A DNA stretch of 64,000 bases from Agelas oroides (GCA_949130485.1 OX422191.1:6511754-6575753), one strand, 5' to 3'; shown: positions 30,874-42,480, counted from the stretch's first letter. Notes: generated by a model not told the origin, from the sequence alone. Numbers and translations: made by a program.

Positions 30874-32542
30874 AATTGGCCCAACCAATGCCATCCATGT
30901 CCCTTTTACTGCCCAGTCTGGCAGCATGTGCACAGCACCCTGCGGGTGTTTCTCCTTGTCCCACCCTTTATGCTGATGCAGAACCGGTGCGCCAGAATGA
31001 TGTATCCAAGAGTGCACTATAGGGTTTAAAGGAGTTTACTTAACTTTTACTAAGACTGGCTCATTGTATACGTGGTGCACCATGTGCTATCGCCTCACAG
31101 TGATGTACTTGCTAGAACTGTGAAGGCAGCTTTGAGTTAGGTTAGGTTCATATGCAATAGTGTGTGATTGCTATTTAATTTGTTCTAGAACACCGTTTCC
31201 TGACCAGAAGTGGTATTACTGTATGCTATACGCTCCTTCCTTGGCTTTGTCAGACAGGTTTACTGGGGATCATATAAACCTGTCTGTAGCAATCAGTCAG
31301 ATGACTTTCAAGTATGTACTCTGCTTTAATCCAGGCAGAATGTAAAGTGGGAATTTGCACACTTCATGAGCCCCTCTCTAAAGCAAGCATGCATATAATA
31401 GTAATGTCTACTCGGGCTGTTGAGCACAATAAGGCCGCATTTCGAACCTTTCCATTGCTGTACAATGTTGAGAAAGGTTACAGTAGCAAGACGAGTGAAA
31501 ATGCTAATATAATGCCCGGTGTCATAAAATTTTGGGGCCCCCGTTAGAATGGGGCCCTATTAACATTATGGGGCCACCATTGGGATTTTGGGGCTCAGCC
31601 ACTTTGAATTTGCATGGCGGGTATGGCTATCCCATGTGAATCATGCCAAGCATAGTGCAAAAGGAAGAAGGGTAGAACAGTGTTTAGTTGTATTACTATG
31701 ATTTTGTACAGACACACTTTCCAAATCACAAGGAAAAATAATCCACTCTCACTTCACAACTTATGGGAGGAGGTTCCAAGTCAGATAAAGGCCTAGCCTA
31801 GTGAAAAGTCCACATCAGCTAATCACTGACTACTGTTAAATTGCAACTGGCTTGTGAAAACTCACCTACATAGCACATTTTCAACAACCTCTGCTATACC
31901 ACTTTGACACCTCACATTTTGTTGCTAATATTGTCCTTACTATACACGGTTATAGAACCAGTGACAGGTAAGTTGATTGCACAAACAATTAAGTAATCAA
32001 CTATCGTGCTGTTAATCAGCTGGTCTGGCATATTGTCCCCCAGTTCACCAATGCATTAATAATCAACATTGTGTTTCCCTTCCTCTGTTGTTCAATAATT
32101 GTATTTGTAACATTAACACTTCCCACTTTATTATGATCTGTATATACAATAAAACCCTGGTACTATATATAGACTGTAATCATATGGCTCATATCTAGCA
32201 TATTGATTCGTTTCACAGAGCATGCTTTTCTCATACATACCGGTATGACTAGAGGTAAACTTGTTACAGTTAGAAGTTGATTTTGTGAGAGTTAATCACA
32301 TGAGAGTTGATTTCATGTTAGTTGATCTCGTGGCACAAAATCAATATAATTGGTCACATATAGTTTCATAACATCACAGTTGTGTTACTACAGACTTGAA
32401 CTTAAAAAGCAGGGTACCAAAGATGTCATTACCAAGTATGAAAATGTTTTGTTACTACAGACTTAATTGTGAAGACTACATAAGCTCAAAAAGTGTGATG
32501 TAGTCTACAGGTCAAAACAAAAGTGAAGTTACTATGGCAGTA
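30874..32542. other. Non-coding stretch
   Basis: No credible coding region. At 31523-31605 there is a run of GGGGCC-containing phrases (GGGGCCCCCGTTAGAATGGG and similar), probably the end of an old transposable element. An alternating AGTTGATTT-type text occurs near 32270-32325. Confidence 0.35.
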
Positions 32543-34406
32543 TTAGTTAATTGAGCCATATGTGTATACAGGAGACAGCTTTCTTTGATCTTCATTGGCT
32601 GGTTCTTTGCTTTCTGTGGAGTCAGCGGCTGTTTGTTCTCCTCTGGTGGGCAGCACTGGTTCATATTCTTGTGGGTTTACCAGCCGGTCTGGCAGGGAGC
32701 CAGTATCAGACTCAGACTCAACATCTGCATCAGTGCATCTAGCAGGTAGTATGCATCTTTTCATAATTTCGTATTTCTTTTTCAGGCACTGTGCGAGTCC
32801 TATCTTTTTGGCCAACGTATTGCAGATATAGAGTATCAGTACCACATGTGGAACACCTATTAATAGTGTTGATATCACAATAGCATGTCTCGAGGCTTTT
32901 GATGTTGGTTGGTACATTACAGTATAGAATGCAAACGACAGCCCCTCCAGTAGAAGTAGAATCAAAATATCTGTTATTTCTGATATTTGATCTATATGGT
33001 CTTGTAACAGCATAAAAACCAGTAGCACCAGCAAATGCTATACATGCATACACTGATATAGGTGGATTTGAACGATGGGGATTCACAAATATGGTCAAAT
33101 AGAGTATCCTGAGGATGAGGAATGATGCAGAAACCATCCTGAAGTCACGAGTACCATTGGTTCCATCCTTGTACTGTCCCTGAAATGATTCAACAAACAT
33201 GTGCAGAGCGTGCAACCTGCGAAATCCACAACATGAGACACACCTTCTGAACAGCCTTGTTGGGTATAGAATGAGAAGAATTGTTGGACAAACTATGAAT
33301 ATCACCAATACACAAACAGCTATAGCTGAAAGTATGGAATACTCCAGTGTGTAGCATTCCACTGTTGGATCATAATACAAAACACACCTTGGATTGCCAT
33401 AATGATGAAGATTATGATAAACACTGATGCTGTGTAGCAGGGTGATAGATACAAATAAAATTTTGGAAAACGACAGCAATAGAAAAGTAGTAAAAGCATT
33501 GATTATTGATGCTTTTGAGTCCCACTTTCTCCTGAAGTGAACAAAGTGTCCATGAAATGGCTTCCACAGCCAAACAATTGCTTTGAAATTGTTGTCATGG
33601 AGTTTTATGAATGAATATGTGATTATAATAAGACAGATGGGATAAAATGCCACAAGATACTCAAGTGCAAGTGCGTAAATGGTCTTGATTTTGTTGCTTA
33701 CACAAAATGGAGGAATAACTGAGCGAAAGAAGTCTAAGCTCCATATACCACACAGTACTAGTAACACTTTCAATGCCACATAAGGAAATCCAGTTACTTT
33801 GTTTTCAATGTACATGTGCAAGGGTACATTCAGTCGCACTGTGTACACTATAATCTGACTCATGAACACAAGTGCACTCAGTGGGGAGGAGGTGGCTCTT
33901 ATGTGGAAGATCACCACCAGAAAGTACATCACAGTTATTGGAAAGAGTTCCAGGAAATAGTACAAGACCCATCCATAACCATGTCCCCAGCACTTACTGC
34001 ATTCCAGAGTGTATGAGTATAGTGCAATGCCATAACCATCTCTACACTTTCCACACAGTGTACCTTCACGGTTTAGCGGCCCACACATAAACTCATTTAG
34101 TAAGGACACATTATCAGGCAGCTGTATATACAAGTCAGTATCATCAGAAGTAGTATTGTAGTGTGCGATGTATGGACAACATCCAAATTCTGTCAATTCA
34201 ATTGAACTGTTGTAAGTCATGCATATGCCAAAATGCATTAGTGAAGACTGTTTACCACACTTGACTTCTGGAGTGGAACTGTTACAAGAGCATCCAGTGC
34301 TGGATGTGTTGTCAGGGATGAACCAGGGAGGGCAAACATCTTGGGCAGTAGCCTGCTCAGTGAAATTTAGCAGCAGGAGGAGCAGAGAAAACCAAGTTGC
34401 ATTCAT
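32543..34406 (-). pseudogene. Family 2 membrane protein with one frameshift
   Basis: A close paralog of the protein at 25229-27091: signal peptide, Q-D-V-C-P-P-W-F-I-P-D-N-T, R-E-G-T-L-C-G-K-C-R-D-G-Y-G, the same series of membrane segments, F-V-E-S-F-Q-G-Q-Y-K-D, and the terminal Y-T-Y-G-S-I-N. The frame from 34406 runs correctly to about 32995, after F-Y-A-V-T-R-P-Y. Beyond this the match continues in another frame (open from 33034 to the stop at 32543). One indel near 32990-33000 explains this. It is either a very young pseudogene or a sequencing/assembly error; apart from this the gene looks intact. A short intron does not fit because the two frames overlap without lost residues. Confidence 0.85.
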
Positions 34407-35869
34407 GGCTCTAAATTAGTGACTACAAACTAAGTCTAGCTACCTATTTATGATCATCCAACACCACTGTAGTTGGCTACATTCAACTGAAGAATATACT
34501 ATACTGCACTAGAATTGCACATCTACTGAGATTTGTATATAGCTATTTATGATGGTACATCTGTATATACATCTATACTTCAACCCCCAGGTGTTTATAT
34601 TTAAGGAAAGTAAATAGGGGGGTGGGGGAAGGTTAGGACGAGTATAATTTGGGTCTTCAAGTCAACTTCTGCATTGTTTTGCCTCCACATGTTCAACTAA
34701 TTGCTAGCTACACACCATATTGGGTCATTTTGCAATGGATTGATATTATTATCATTCACCCACACACATGTTGTGATTGTAGCAGACAAAGGAATCAGTC
34801 ACATCAGAAAGTTAGGGGACATTAGTCCATTAGTACACCATTGTCTCACCTATTAGAATTTTATAACACATCAAATAAATATTGATATTTATTTGCCATA
34901 AAATGATTTCGAGGGTTCAAATCTAAAAAGGTACCCTGGAACTGGAATCTACATGTTGCATTGCACATTCTCATGTATAGTTTGTGCCACTACGTGGTGA
35001 TTTAGCTCCGTCATTTTGCTGATATATAAACTCAGAAGCCTCACTCTGTCTGCATACAAGCACAACCTCAGACTAAGGCCCCATAAGCGCCCGCCGCGCC
35101 CGAACCATTATGTGCCTCACGCTAAGGCGTTCGGAAATATCTGAGAGCACACTGCACTGTAGGGTTCAGTGTTTGTTACAGCTGCATACAACGTGCTGCC
35201 ATACATGTTATCTACTAAACATGCAATCTCTACTAGTATATTCTAGTGCAGATTCTACTGACCTTTACAAGAGCACAGTAGAGTGATGTGACTTAGAGTC
35301 TTTTTTTTTTTTTGCTGGAACTCTAAGCAGAGCAAGCAAGCAATCAATGATTAACTTCCAGGTACAATCAGACACTGCATGTCATAGTGTCCATGGCTAT
35401 ATCAGATGCACGAACAGTACTGCGAGAGTGTGTCAGGTTTATACACTATAGTGCGTGGGCGGATCAAAGGCGCCGCATGGCGTCATATATGGCATATAGA
35501 CCCCTCACTTAGCAATATACTATAGCTCCCTGCAGTTGCGACGGCATATATTGCTGAGTCAGGGGTGTATATTTGGGCTGAGAGAGTGTATATAGCAGCC
35601 GACAGTTAATTTGCTTGAAATTGGCAAATCACAACTGCAGCACAGAGAAACAACAACAACAAAAAAAAAAACCTTTTTTGTTTTGCAATGGAAGGGCCAA
35701 TTGTCCCCAGGCCTCACTAGGAGAGCTACTGCCAGCACAACAGCCAAAGCGTCACACAGGTGTGTGGAACCATGCACGTACGCGGTTCCCGAAGCTATAC
35801 TACTTCCCGACAGCTAGCGGTGCCGACGATAATTTCACTCGCCAGGCGGTTGATAATCCTTCGTCATAA
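34407..35869. other. Non-coding stretch
   Basis: The region upstream of the family 2 paralog plus unassigned sequence. There is a T12 run at about 35301 and an A-rich run near 35660. No gene or RNA was recognised. Confidence 0.35.
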
Positions 35870-36032
35870 GTGAAGCATTTGAGTGGTTCCTTGGGAATCC
35901 CCTCAGACTACTCTTACCATCATCAAATGCCATAGCGGGCGATCTAAAGCTCACCTGGCGGTGTCCATGAGCAACTTTCGTTCCGAACAAGCGAGGGTGC
36001 CGTTGATTTCACATTTCAATATGGGCCTCAAT

Positions 36033-36828
36033 CGAGGGGTCCGTCACGAAAGAAATCTCGTACACCGTCGGCAGAAATACAAACTGAAATCCAGAAATCC
36101 ACTGTGAAATCCAGAAATCCACTGTGAAATCCAGAAATCCAATCTGAAATCCAGAAATCCACTCTGAAATCCAGAAATCCACTCTGAAATCCAGAAATCC
36201 ACTCTGAAATCCAGAAATCCACTCTGAAATCCGGAAATCCACTCCAAAATCCGGAAATCCAATTCAGGATTCTATTAAAATACTCCGCAAATATCCGTAT
36301 ACTTTACATTAATTACACTACAAGGACGTGCACGTGCACAGATTTTCTATGACGTTTAGAACGTCACCACAATGAATGACCTTTGTACCCAGCCGATCTT
36401 CGCGGTCGGGTACAAAGGTCATTCTTCCAAGGTGATGTAATTGCAATTGTCAGATGTATTATGTATGACGAACATGCAGTACGGTATGAATATGTATGTA
36501 ACGAACACGCAGTATGTGTATGAATATGTATGACAACGAACACGCTCCCTATGCGCTATGTAGCGGTAAACTGCCTGTGACATTGTATTCTGTTAGCATA
36601 TAGGCTGAGAGGAAAGTGGTTCATGATTGTTCATGAGTATATTTTAGCTGTATCTTCAGAATAATAGCGGTTCAATGAAATCCAGAAATCCGCTTTGAAA
36701 TCCAGAAATCCGCTTAAAATCCAGATCCACTTTGAAATCCAGAAATCCATTCTGAAATCCGAAATCCACGTGAAATCCAGTGGATTTCGAAATCTCGTAC
36801 GCCGAGGCACGCCGTGGCGGACCCCTCG
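36033..36828. mobile_element. Tandem-repeat-filled MITE with an 8-bp target duplication
   Basis: The ends are inverted: CGAGGGGTCCGTCACGAAAG at 36033 mirrors the text ending ...GGCGGACCCCTCG at 36828. Both sides carry GCCTCAAT (36025-36032 and 36829-36836), a perfect 8-bp duplication. Inside, each half carries tandem GAAATCCAGAAATCCACT repeats (36079-36265 and about 36670-36790). No protein is encoded. An 8-bp duplication fits the hAT superfamily, but the ends are not typical enough to be sure. Confidence 0.85.
36079..36265. repeat. 20-bp tandem array (GAAATCCAGAAATCCACT)
   Basis: About nine 20-bp units, each containing two GAAATCC phrases, near-identical in the middle and diverging at the ends. 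Minus-strand open frames here are an effect of the repeat. A looser array of the same unit is at about 36670-36790 within the same element. Confidence 0.93.
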
Positions 36829-36838
36829 GCCTCAATGG

Positions 36839-37208
36839 TAGTCTCGTCCCCAGACCAAATTTTTCGCGCGCGCCCTGCGGACTTGTCGAAAAATAGGGTC
36901 TGGACACTTTCACTACGAAAACTGGGGCATGTTTACATACGGCGGTCAGTAAATTGGGTAATTGTAGGTGTCAATTACATTATCAGCTACCAGCAGCGTT
37001 TGCTTGGCGCCAAAAAATTTGCAAGCTGGCTATTTGTGATGACGAATAACGCAATTTACTTTACCTGAGCAATCTGATTGGTGCGACAACATGCCGATAC
37101 GCTCATATGATTACGCCCCAGTTTTACCAGTGAACGTGTCCAGACCCTATTTTTCGACAAGGCCGCAGGGCGCGCGCGCGAAAAATTTGGTGTCTGGGGA
37201 CGAGACTA
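36839..37208. mobile_element. MITE with TAGTCTCGTCCCCAG ends and a 9-bp duplication
   Basis: TAGTCTCGTCCCCAGACC at 36839 mirrors the end at 37208 (GTCTGGGGACGAGACTA). The inverted arms extend about 65-70 bp, including a CGCGCGCG run. It is flanked by CCTCAATGG (36830-36838) and CCACAATGG (37209-37217), a 9-bp duplication with one mismatch. The ends differ by a base or two from the TAGCCTCGT family at 44919 and 55964, and the 9-bp duplication is the same length, so I group them. Confidence 0.85.
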
Positions 37209-37242
37209 CCACAATGGCAGCCCGTACGATTACGTCATCACG

Positions 37243-37293
37243 TAGCCTCATACCCAGGCTCTCGGTGGGCGGGGAGAAAGAGAGCCTGGTATC
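37243..37293. repeat. Partial TAGCCTC MITE end
   Basis: TAGCCTCATACCCAGGC is followed by a short hairpin (CTCTCGGTGGGCGGGGAG...GAGAGCCTGG). It resembles one end of the same MITE family as 44919 and 55964, with no matching second end nearby. Confidence 0.55.
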
Positions 37294-38274
37294 CACTGTT
37301 TGCGCATGCGCTTAATTATCTGCTGCTAGGAAAATGGCGTATAGCACTAAGCATTAACATCAGAGTGCTTGAGAATCACTGAAAAATAGTTCGAGTTCTA
37401 CGATAACGATAAGTAGTGAGTGCAATACCCGGTGATTTATGCTGTTTTTTAGCGTTTGGATTGTTGTAATAGCTTCAGCCGTTATCGTGCTAGCCTGACT
37501 TACAGTGGGAGAAGAAGACGACATTTCGAGCGTGTCATTTGTGTACTTTTAATGTGGCTGCCATTTTTTTTTTCGGGGTCATCCCTACATATGGCGTACT
37601 ACCGTACGCCATGATATGAGATTCCACCGTTCGACTCGCTAGTGTGGGGCTCGCTCAAGCTTGCCCCAACTAGCTTCCAACCTCCTCTGAAGGAGAACCT
37701 GAATGATATCATCAAAGCAAACAAGGTGGCAGCCTCAGTGAAACTATGTTTGTGTGATAATCAGACTGGGAACACCCCTGACAATCAGCAAATTAAAGGA
37801 AAGTTGCAAAATGGTGTTAAATGCATACTTACACAATATAGGTAGGTACTATGTAGCTCACACACACACAGCTATTGCTTTCACTTGTTGGTTTTCAGTT
37901 AACAGTTTACAATGCATACTACACTCACCCCCTCACAACATTTTAGCCTTGTGACTTGTGAACCTCCTTGCGAGAGTGTAATATCTTGGGCAATCACCAG
38001 TTATGCCCACTATGTGATCCTCCATGACGCTTTGTTGGTTAGCGCCTCAGTGCCGCTGCTAGCTCCACCTATCCGCATGTCTGCACTACTGAACATGACT
38101 CGGTTGCCGGTGTAGCTTACTCCTGAGCCTTTATTACTTCATAACACACATATACATACTACTGTACGAGCAGAGCTGCTTAAATACAGACACAGGACAG
38201 GATATGCAAACTGAAAGTAAACCACTGTCTCTAGTAGCACAGATGACAGGAACAACATGAGGAGCCAAAAGAAC
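37294..38274. other. Non-coding stretch
   Basis: No gene. A palindrome GGCGTACTACCGTACGCC lies at about 37593-37610, and at about 37646-37668 GGGGCTCGCTCAAGCTTGCCCC resembles the ends of the inverted repeat at 53858-54470. Confidence 0.35.
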
Positions 38275-38576
38275 ATTTTTTTATTTTTTTATTTTTTATT
38301 TTTATTTTATACATTTTTTATTTATTATGGTTTACCTGGGATGACCCAGTTAACGAGGAAATCCCCAATAGCACACTTGGGCTAATTTTAAGGGGTTCCC
38401 CGGGACCGACGGCTTAATGTCCGCTCCGAAGGATGCGAAGGAAAACCTTCTACTCAATTTTTGAGGTAGGGCTGAGTGCACCCAGAAGAGAGATAAATCT
38501 CTGCTGCTAGTGGGACTGGAACCCTGGACCTTTCGATCCGCAGTCCAGTGCTTTAACCAATAGGCCACCAGCAACC
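38275..38576 (-). mobile_element. tRNA-derived SINE
   Basis: On the minus strand this starts with a tRNA-like head (38576 to about 38505): GGCCTATTGGTTAAAGC as the D-arm region, CTGCGGA in the anticodon-loop position, and GGGTTCCAGTCCC as the B-box/T-arm. The 3' anticodon stem does not pair properly, which fits a SINE and not a tRNA gene. A unique body follows, including TTAAGCCGTCGGTCCCG, and it ends in an A-rich tail (the T-rich tract at 38277-38330 on the plus strand). It has no protein. It depends on a LINE for movement. Confidence 0.72.
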
Positions 38577-39480
38577 CCTAAACATATGACACACACAAAG
38601 GGAAATAGTTGAATACAACAAGCATAATACACAGGTGTTGGGTACAAGCACTGGGAAGACCAAAACCAATCTAAAAAATTTACAAATAAGATCCTAGGTA
38701 CTTACAATTACTACAGAGAGGGTGGGGTCTGGACACAAGACTAACAAATTTGTTCTTGGAATATTATTCCTCAAGTGCAGTTTGTTGAACTTACTCATTA
38801 AAGTAGTACCCATACAACCTTGGTAAGCATAATTCTGATTCACTATTATACGGAGCTAGTGGTTCTGCATATAAACTTAGCTACATGTGTGTAGGTGTCA
38901 CAGCTAGCTAGACAACAAGGTATTGGGCAGCTGCAGGCAACATGTAGCTAATGTCTTTGGCAAAGTTGCAGTGTAGGAGTGGCATTGAGTGAACTGAAAT
39001 TGCTGTAGCTACATAGCACAAATTCCTACAACAATGTCAGCCTATTGACACTTTAGAAAATGATGTTTGTATGGTGATTATGGGTCATGATATAGCGGGA
39101 GAAAGAGGTAGGTACTAAGTAAGTACACTCTAGTTTCTTCCCTAGGCATTCATACAGAGAAAACTGGCACATAAGGATGTATAGGAGGTGAAGTAGAGGA
39201 AGGTGAGAAGCTGGCAGTTGTTAACAGAGCCCACGACTTGAGGGTGCTCACACAGTTACCCTTGTAGTGAAACCCCAGATTATTGAAATGGTTGTGTCCC
39301 AGGATCTATAATTCTGGACAATTAACAATAAGACAATGGTGTGCCAACTGCACTTTCACCAAGAAATTGAAAATGTGACTTGTAGGTGAAAACCACCGTA
39401 GCCTGTGTATTCATACATGTACTAATTTCCACCTTCCAATCCTCCTCTGAACACATACACATTATACAATAGAGATAACA
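38577..39480. other. Non-coding stretch
   Basis: No recognisable feature between the SINE and the pyrimidine-rich tract. Confidence 0.35.
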
Positions 39481-39481
39481 C

Positions 39482-39905
39482 CTTAAGGAGACTTCCTTCT
39501 CTTCCTCCTTCTCCCTCTGTTCTTCCACTCTCTTCCCTGTCTTTTCCCAACCTCCCTCATCCCCTTCCTCTTCCTTCCTCCTCCCTCCTTCCTCCTTCCT
39601 CCTCCCTCCGGGTTGGGAGTTCAAAGGGACCGAAACCCGTGGTTATGCAATGACCGGAAAGGGTACTCCCCTGAAGACCAGTGTCCTCTGAACATACACA
39701 TTATGCAATGGAACTGACACCTTAAGGAGACTTCCTTTTCTTCCTCCCTCATCCCCTTCCTCCATCTCTCCTTGTTCCTTCTTCCTCCTTTCTCCTCCCT
39801 CCTTCCTACTCCTCCATCCCTCCCCCTCCTCCTTCTGTCCCTCCCCCTACTCCCTCCTTCCCTCCTTTCCTCCTTCTCTCCTTCCCTCAGTCCCTCCGCC
39901 TTCCT
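39482..39905. repeat. Pyrimidine-rich (CCTTCCTCC)n tract
   Basis: Two CT-rich blocks (39482-39608 and about 39725-39905) are separated by about 115 bp. The block beginnings share ACCTTAAGGAGACTTCCTT and nearby ACACATTAT[AG]CAAT, so the whole unit appears duplicated in tandem. Purine-only reading on the minus strand gives a low-complexity open frame that is not a gene. Confidence 0.85.
39605..39680. repeat. Dispersed repeat, also at about 53540-53620 inverted
   Basis: GGGTTGGGAGTTCAAAGGG, GACCGAAACC and GACCGGAAAGGGTA recur in reverse complement at about 53540-53615 (TACCCTTTCCGGTC, GGTTTCGGTCCCTTTG). This shows a dispersed repeat family within the window. Its type is unknown. Confidence 0.7.
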
Positions 39906-40275
39906 CCCTACCTCAGGGAAAGGGGAGGTTCCTGGTTGTTAGGAGGAAGCTCTTCCTGCTGCAATGGTGCTTAGCTACATGTGTGTGCAGTGTTAACAAA
40001 ACAAGTAAACAATGTTCATACACATGCATTTAACACAGCCCACATTTCTACTGACTGTTTCACACTTCTTCTCCTTCCGCCCCACCCTGCCCAAACAAAA
40101 GATCTTCTCAGGTGAATTTTTGTGTCACTTTTGAACAAAACAAGAGTTGCTGTTACACTTTTCATCAAGTGCGCTGACAGTAATTGTGGGTGACAGTAAT
40201 TTGAGTACTGTCCTCCTCATTCTCAGTTACTAGCTCAGCACTGCTTCCTAGAACCCTTTTGCTTTAAAGATACAG

Positions 40276-40606
40276 CAGTGGCGTAGGAAGTTGTGTTTTG
40301 GAGTGGGTGCACCACTGTTGATGCTAGCCACCCAGATAATAGGAACGAGACTTAAATTACGTTAAGCTCACCATTTTTCTTCTGCGAGGACACACCACTT
40401 GTTGATGGTTCACTAGATACAAATGCAAACAACGTCGACTGCTTGACAGCCATACTGCACCCACGTGGGATACCTACTGACCTCTGACCTGATGATGGGC
40501 ATTAATAGAAAAGTCGTGGGTCTTCACGGTACGGTAACGGGTAGAATTCTATGAGTGGTTCATGGGTGCGCCAGCACCCGGAGCACCCGTGCTTCCTACG
40601 CCACTG
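40276..40606. mobile_element. MITE with CAGTGGCGTAGGAAG ends
   Basis: CAGTGGCGTAGGAAG at 40276 mirrors CTTCCTACGCCACTG ending at 40606. It is flanked by TACAG on both sides (40271-40275 and 40607-40611). CAGTGGCG-type ends are common in hAT elements, but those make 8-bp duplications and only 5 bases match here. The 331-bp interior encodes nothing. Confidence 0.8.
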
Positions 40607-40967
40607 TACAGCCGTGCTTTTCACCTTCTATACACACTCGCTCACACATATGCATACTTACACACATAAAAAGCACTGTTAATCATCACTGAAGGTAGTC
40701 TGCAATTATTAGTTGTGATTTAGTGTAGATCACTGACCATACTTTTGGCTTTGTATTTCTGAACATTCAGGCACTGGATAGCTAGATGCTAAAGGAAAAC
40801 ACCTCAATTCCCTTGCCCCCTATCTACCTAAGTAGACATTGATGAATGTTGTCATGGCAACAACATGAATCGAAGGGCTCAGAGTGATCAGAAACAAGGA
40901 ACAGCCTACATGTTACAATTCCTAGAAATATTCACCAACATAGGTACTGGTAAAGTGACATTGCAAC

Positions 40968-41110
40968 ATCCTGTACAGTAACATAACTACCTCAAAATAT
41001 CTTGTACTGTGACATAGCTACCTCAAAATGTCCTGTACAGTGACATAGCTACCTGGAAATGTCCTGTACAGTGACATAGCTACCTCGAAATATCTTGTAC
41101 TGTGACAAAA
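40968..41110. repeat. 31-bp tandem repeat, about 4.5 copies
   Basis: TGTAC[AT]GTGACATAGCTAC-type units recur every 31 bases from 40972 to 41096. They are non-coding. The flanks 40612-40967 and 41111-41930 hold no gene; 41600-41705 resembles the duplicated sequence at 55370 and 55775. Confidence 0.9.
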
Positions 41111-41934
41111 GCTGAGTGGGAACTTGGGAACAAGGCTGATTTCAAACATACAAGTATGGTAAAGTAATCATTGGTATACTTGTGTGACACGGTCTTGGGC
41201 TTGTACTATGAGGCTGGCTGTGTATGCAGTGACACAGACAGTATCATTGAGTGAGAATTTAGCATATCAAGTGTAATAGAATCAAGTATAAGCAACATAA
41301 GTAGTCAGTGGAGAAGGTAGAAATTTCATGGATAGTTTGAGTGCAAGCTCACAATGCACACAGCTAACTGTACACAGCAGGTTTGCCATGGTACTAACAA
41401 ATTATGCACACAAACACTTGAAACCTTGATCGACTTGTGTGCGACAAGAAGTTACCATGTACATGCTTTCACTGCCCAAATTTAGGCCTCATGGACTGAC
41501 TGTACTCTCACATGATCATCTTTACCAAGTATGCTGTACTCAGTCTTATATGCATGTTTTATGGAGGCTAGCTCTGTCCTGTACAGTCGATATCCCCACT
41601 CAACAACTGCCACGAATATATACCTTCATCCCGACTACTTTATCTTACTGATATTATGCTTACTTGGTCTCTTTTACCTTGATATGCTGCATACTCCCTG
41701 AATACATGCTAGTTTTTTAGTTAAATTGCTAAGAAACAGGGTTATCGCGATTGGGTCTCAATACTTTCACGTCGTTTCATGCCCCCTCACGTGATATGTG
41801 TGGGTGGAGCATGCATTGCGCATGCGTAGTGTAGTATGGCACTTGTGCGATGGTTGAGCGGTACACATTAGACGGAAAAGTGTGCATAGTCCTTCGAAAT
41901 TGCTTGTGGTGTAATGGTTAGGGCTCAGTATACA

Positions 41935-41960
41935 GGTTAGGGTTAGGGTTAGGGCTAGGG
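41935..41960 (+). repeat. Interstitial telomere-like repeat
   Basis: Three perfect TTAGGG units (41937-41954) and a fourth imperfect one. TTAGGG is the ancestral animal telomere unit. The short length and the transposon-rich surroundings suggest an internal copy, not a chromosome end. The opposite orientation, (CCCTAA)n, occurs at 53687-53704. Confidence 0.8.
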
Positions 41961-42480
41961 CCAGGAAATGGGTTTTATTCCTTCTTTTTTTTTCTGCTTT
42001 AAAAAGTGACGAACACCTTATGCGATGCCACTTGTGGCAATGTGGTGTAAGTGCGACGTAATGCGGCTTTCACCCTGCACCTGGGTCATGTGACAGGGGA
42101 TATGAAACAGCGTGAATGTAATGAGACCCGAGATAGCTATGCGGTGGGCGCCGGGCGGCACGGGGAACTCCCATGTGAGGTTTTATGACGTAACCTCATG
42201 GAGCTATGTGAACTTAGACGCTATCTTTGAACGGCGCAGTATCGCCGGCGAGGGGGTTCCATGGGTTCCATGCATACACCAGAAACGATCTCAGAAGGTC
42301 AGAAATCCTAAATTTTCCTGGGGGGGCATGGCCCTGACCCTACCCTACGCGCGCTTTAATCGCATACTGGAACCCCCCTTTTCAGAATTCTAGATCTGCC
42401 ACTGTGTAAGTTAGCCAACAAAAAACAATTATTACTGCTCACACCAGGGTTCTATCTAGAGGGGTTTTGGGGGAAGCTTC

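Larger units (their letters stand above)
35870..37240. mobile_element. Foldback element copy carrying two nested insertions
   Basis: 35870-36032 matches the spacer and right arm of the foldback element at 6349-6802 (GGTTCCTTGGGAATCCCC, ATGCCATAGC, GATCTAAAGCTCACCTGGC, ATGGGCCTC). The same arm continues after 37208 with ATGGCAGCCCGTACGATTACG. A further end-like piece (AGCTTCCAACCTCCTCTG) is at about 37671-37688. Between these lie two other complete elements (36033-36828 and 36839-37208), each with its own target duplication. Confidence 0.75.

Noticed and set aside
36009-36262. Three overlapping minus-strand frames of Trp/Ile/Ser repeats
   Set aside because: They are translations of the 20-bp GAAATCCAGAAATCC array inside a MITE. 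No start context, signal peptide or conservation supports a protein.
39322-39624. Minus-strand frame rich in Glu, Gly, Arg and Lys
   Set aside because: It is a low-complexity translation of the pyrimidine-rich tract. There is no sign of selection or domain.
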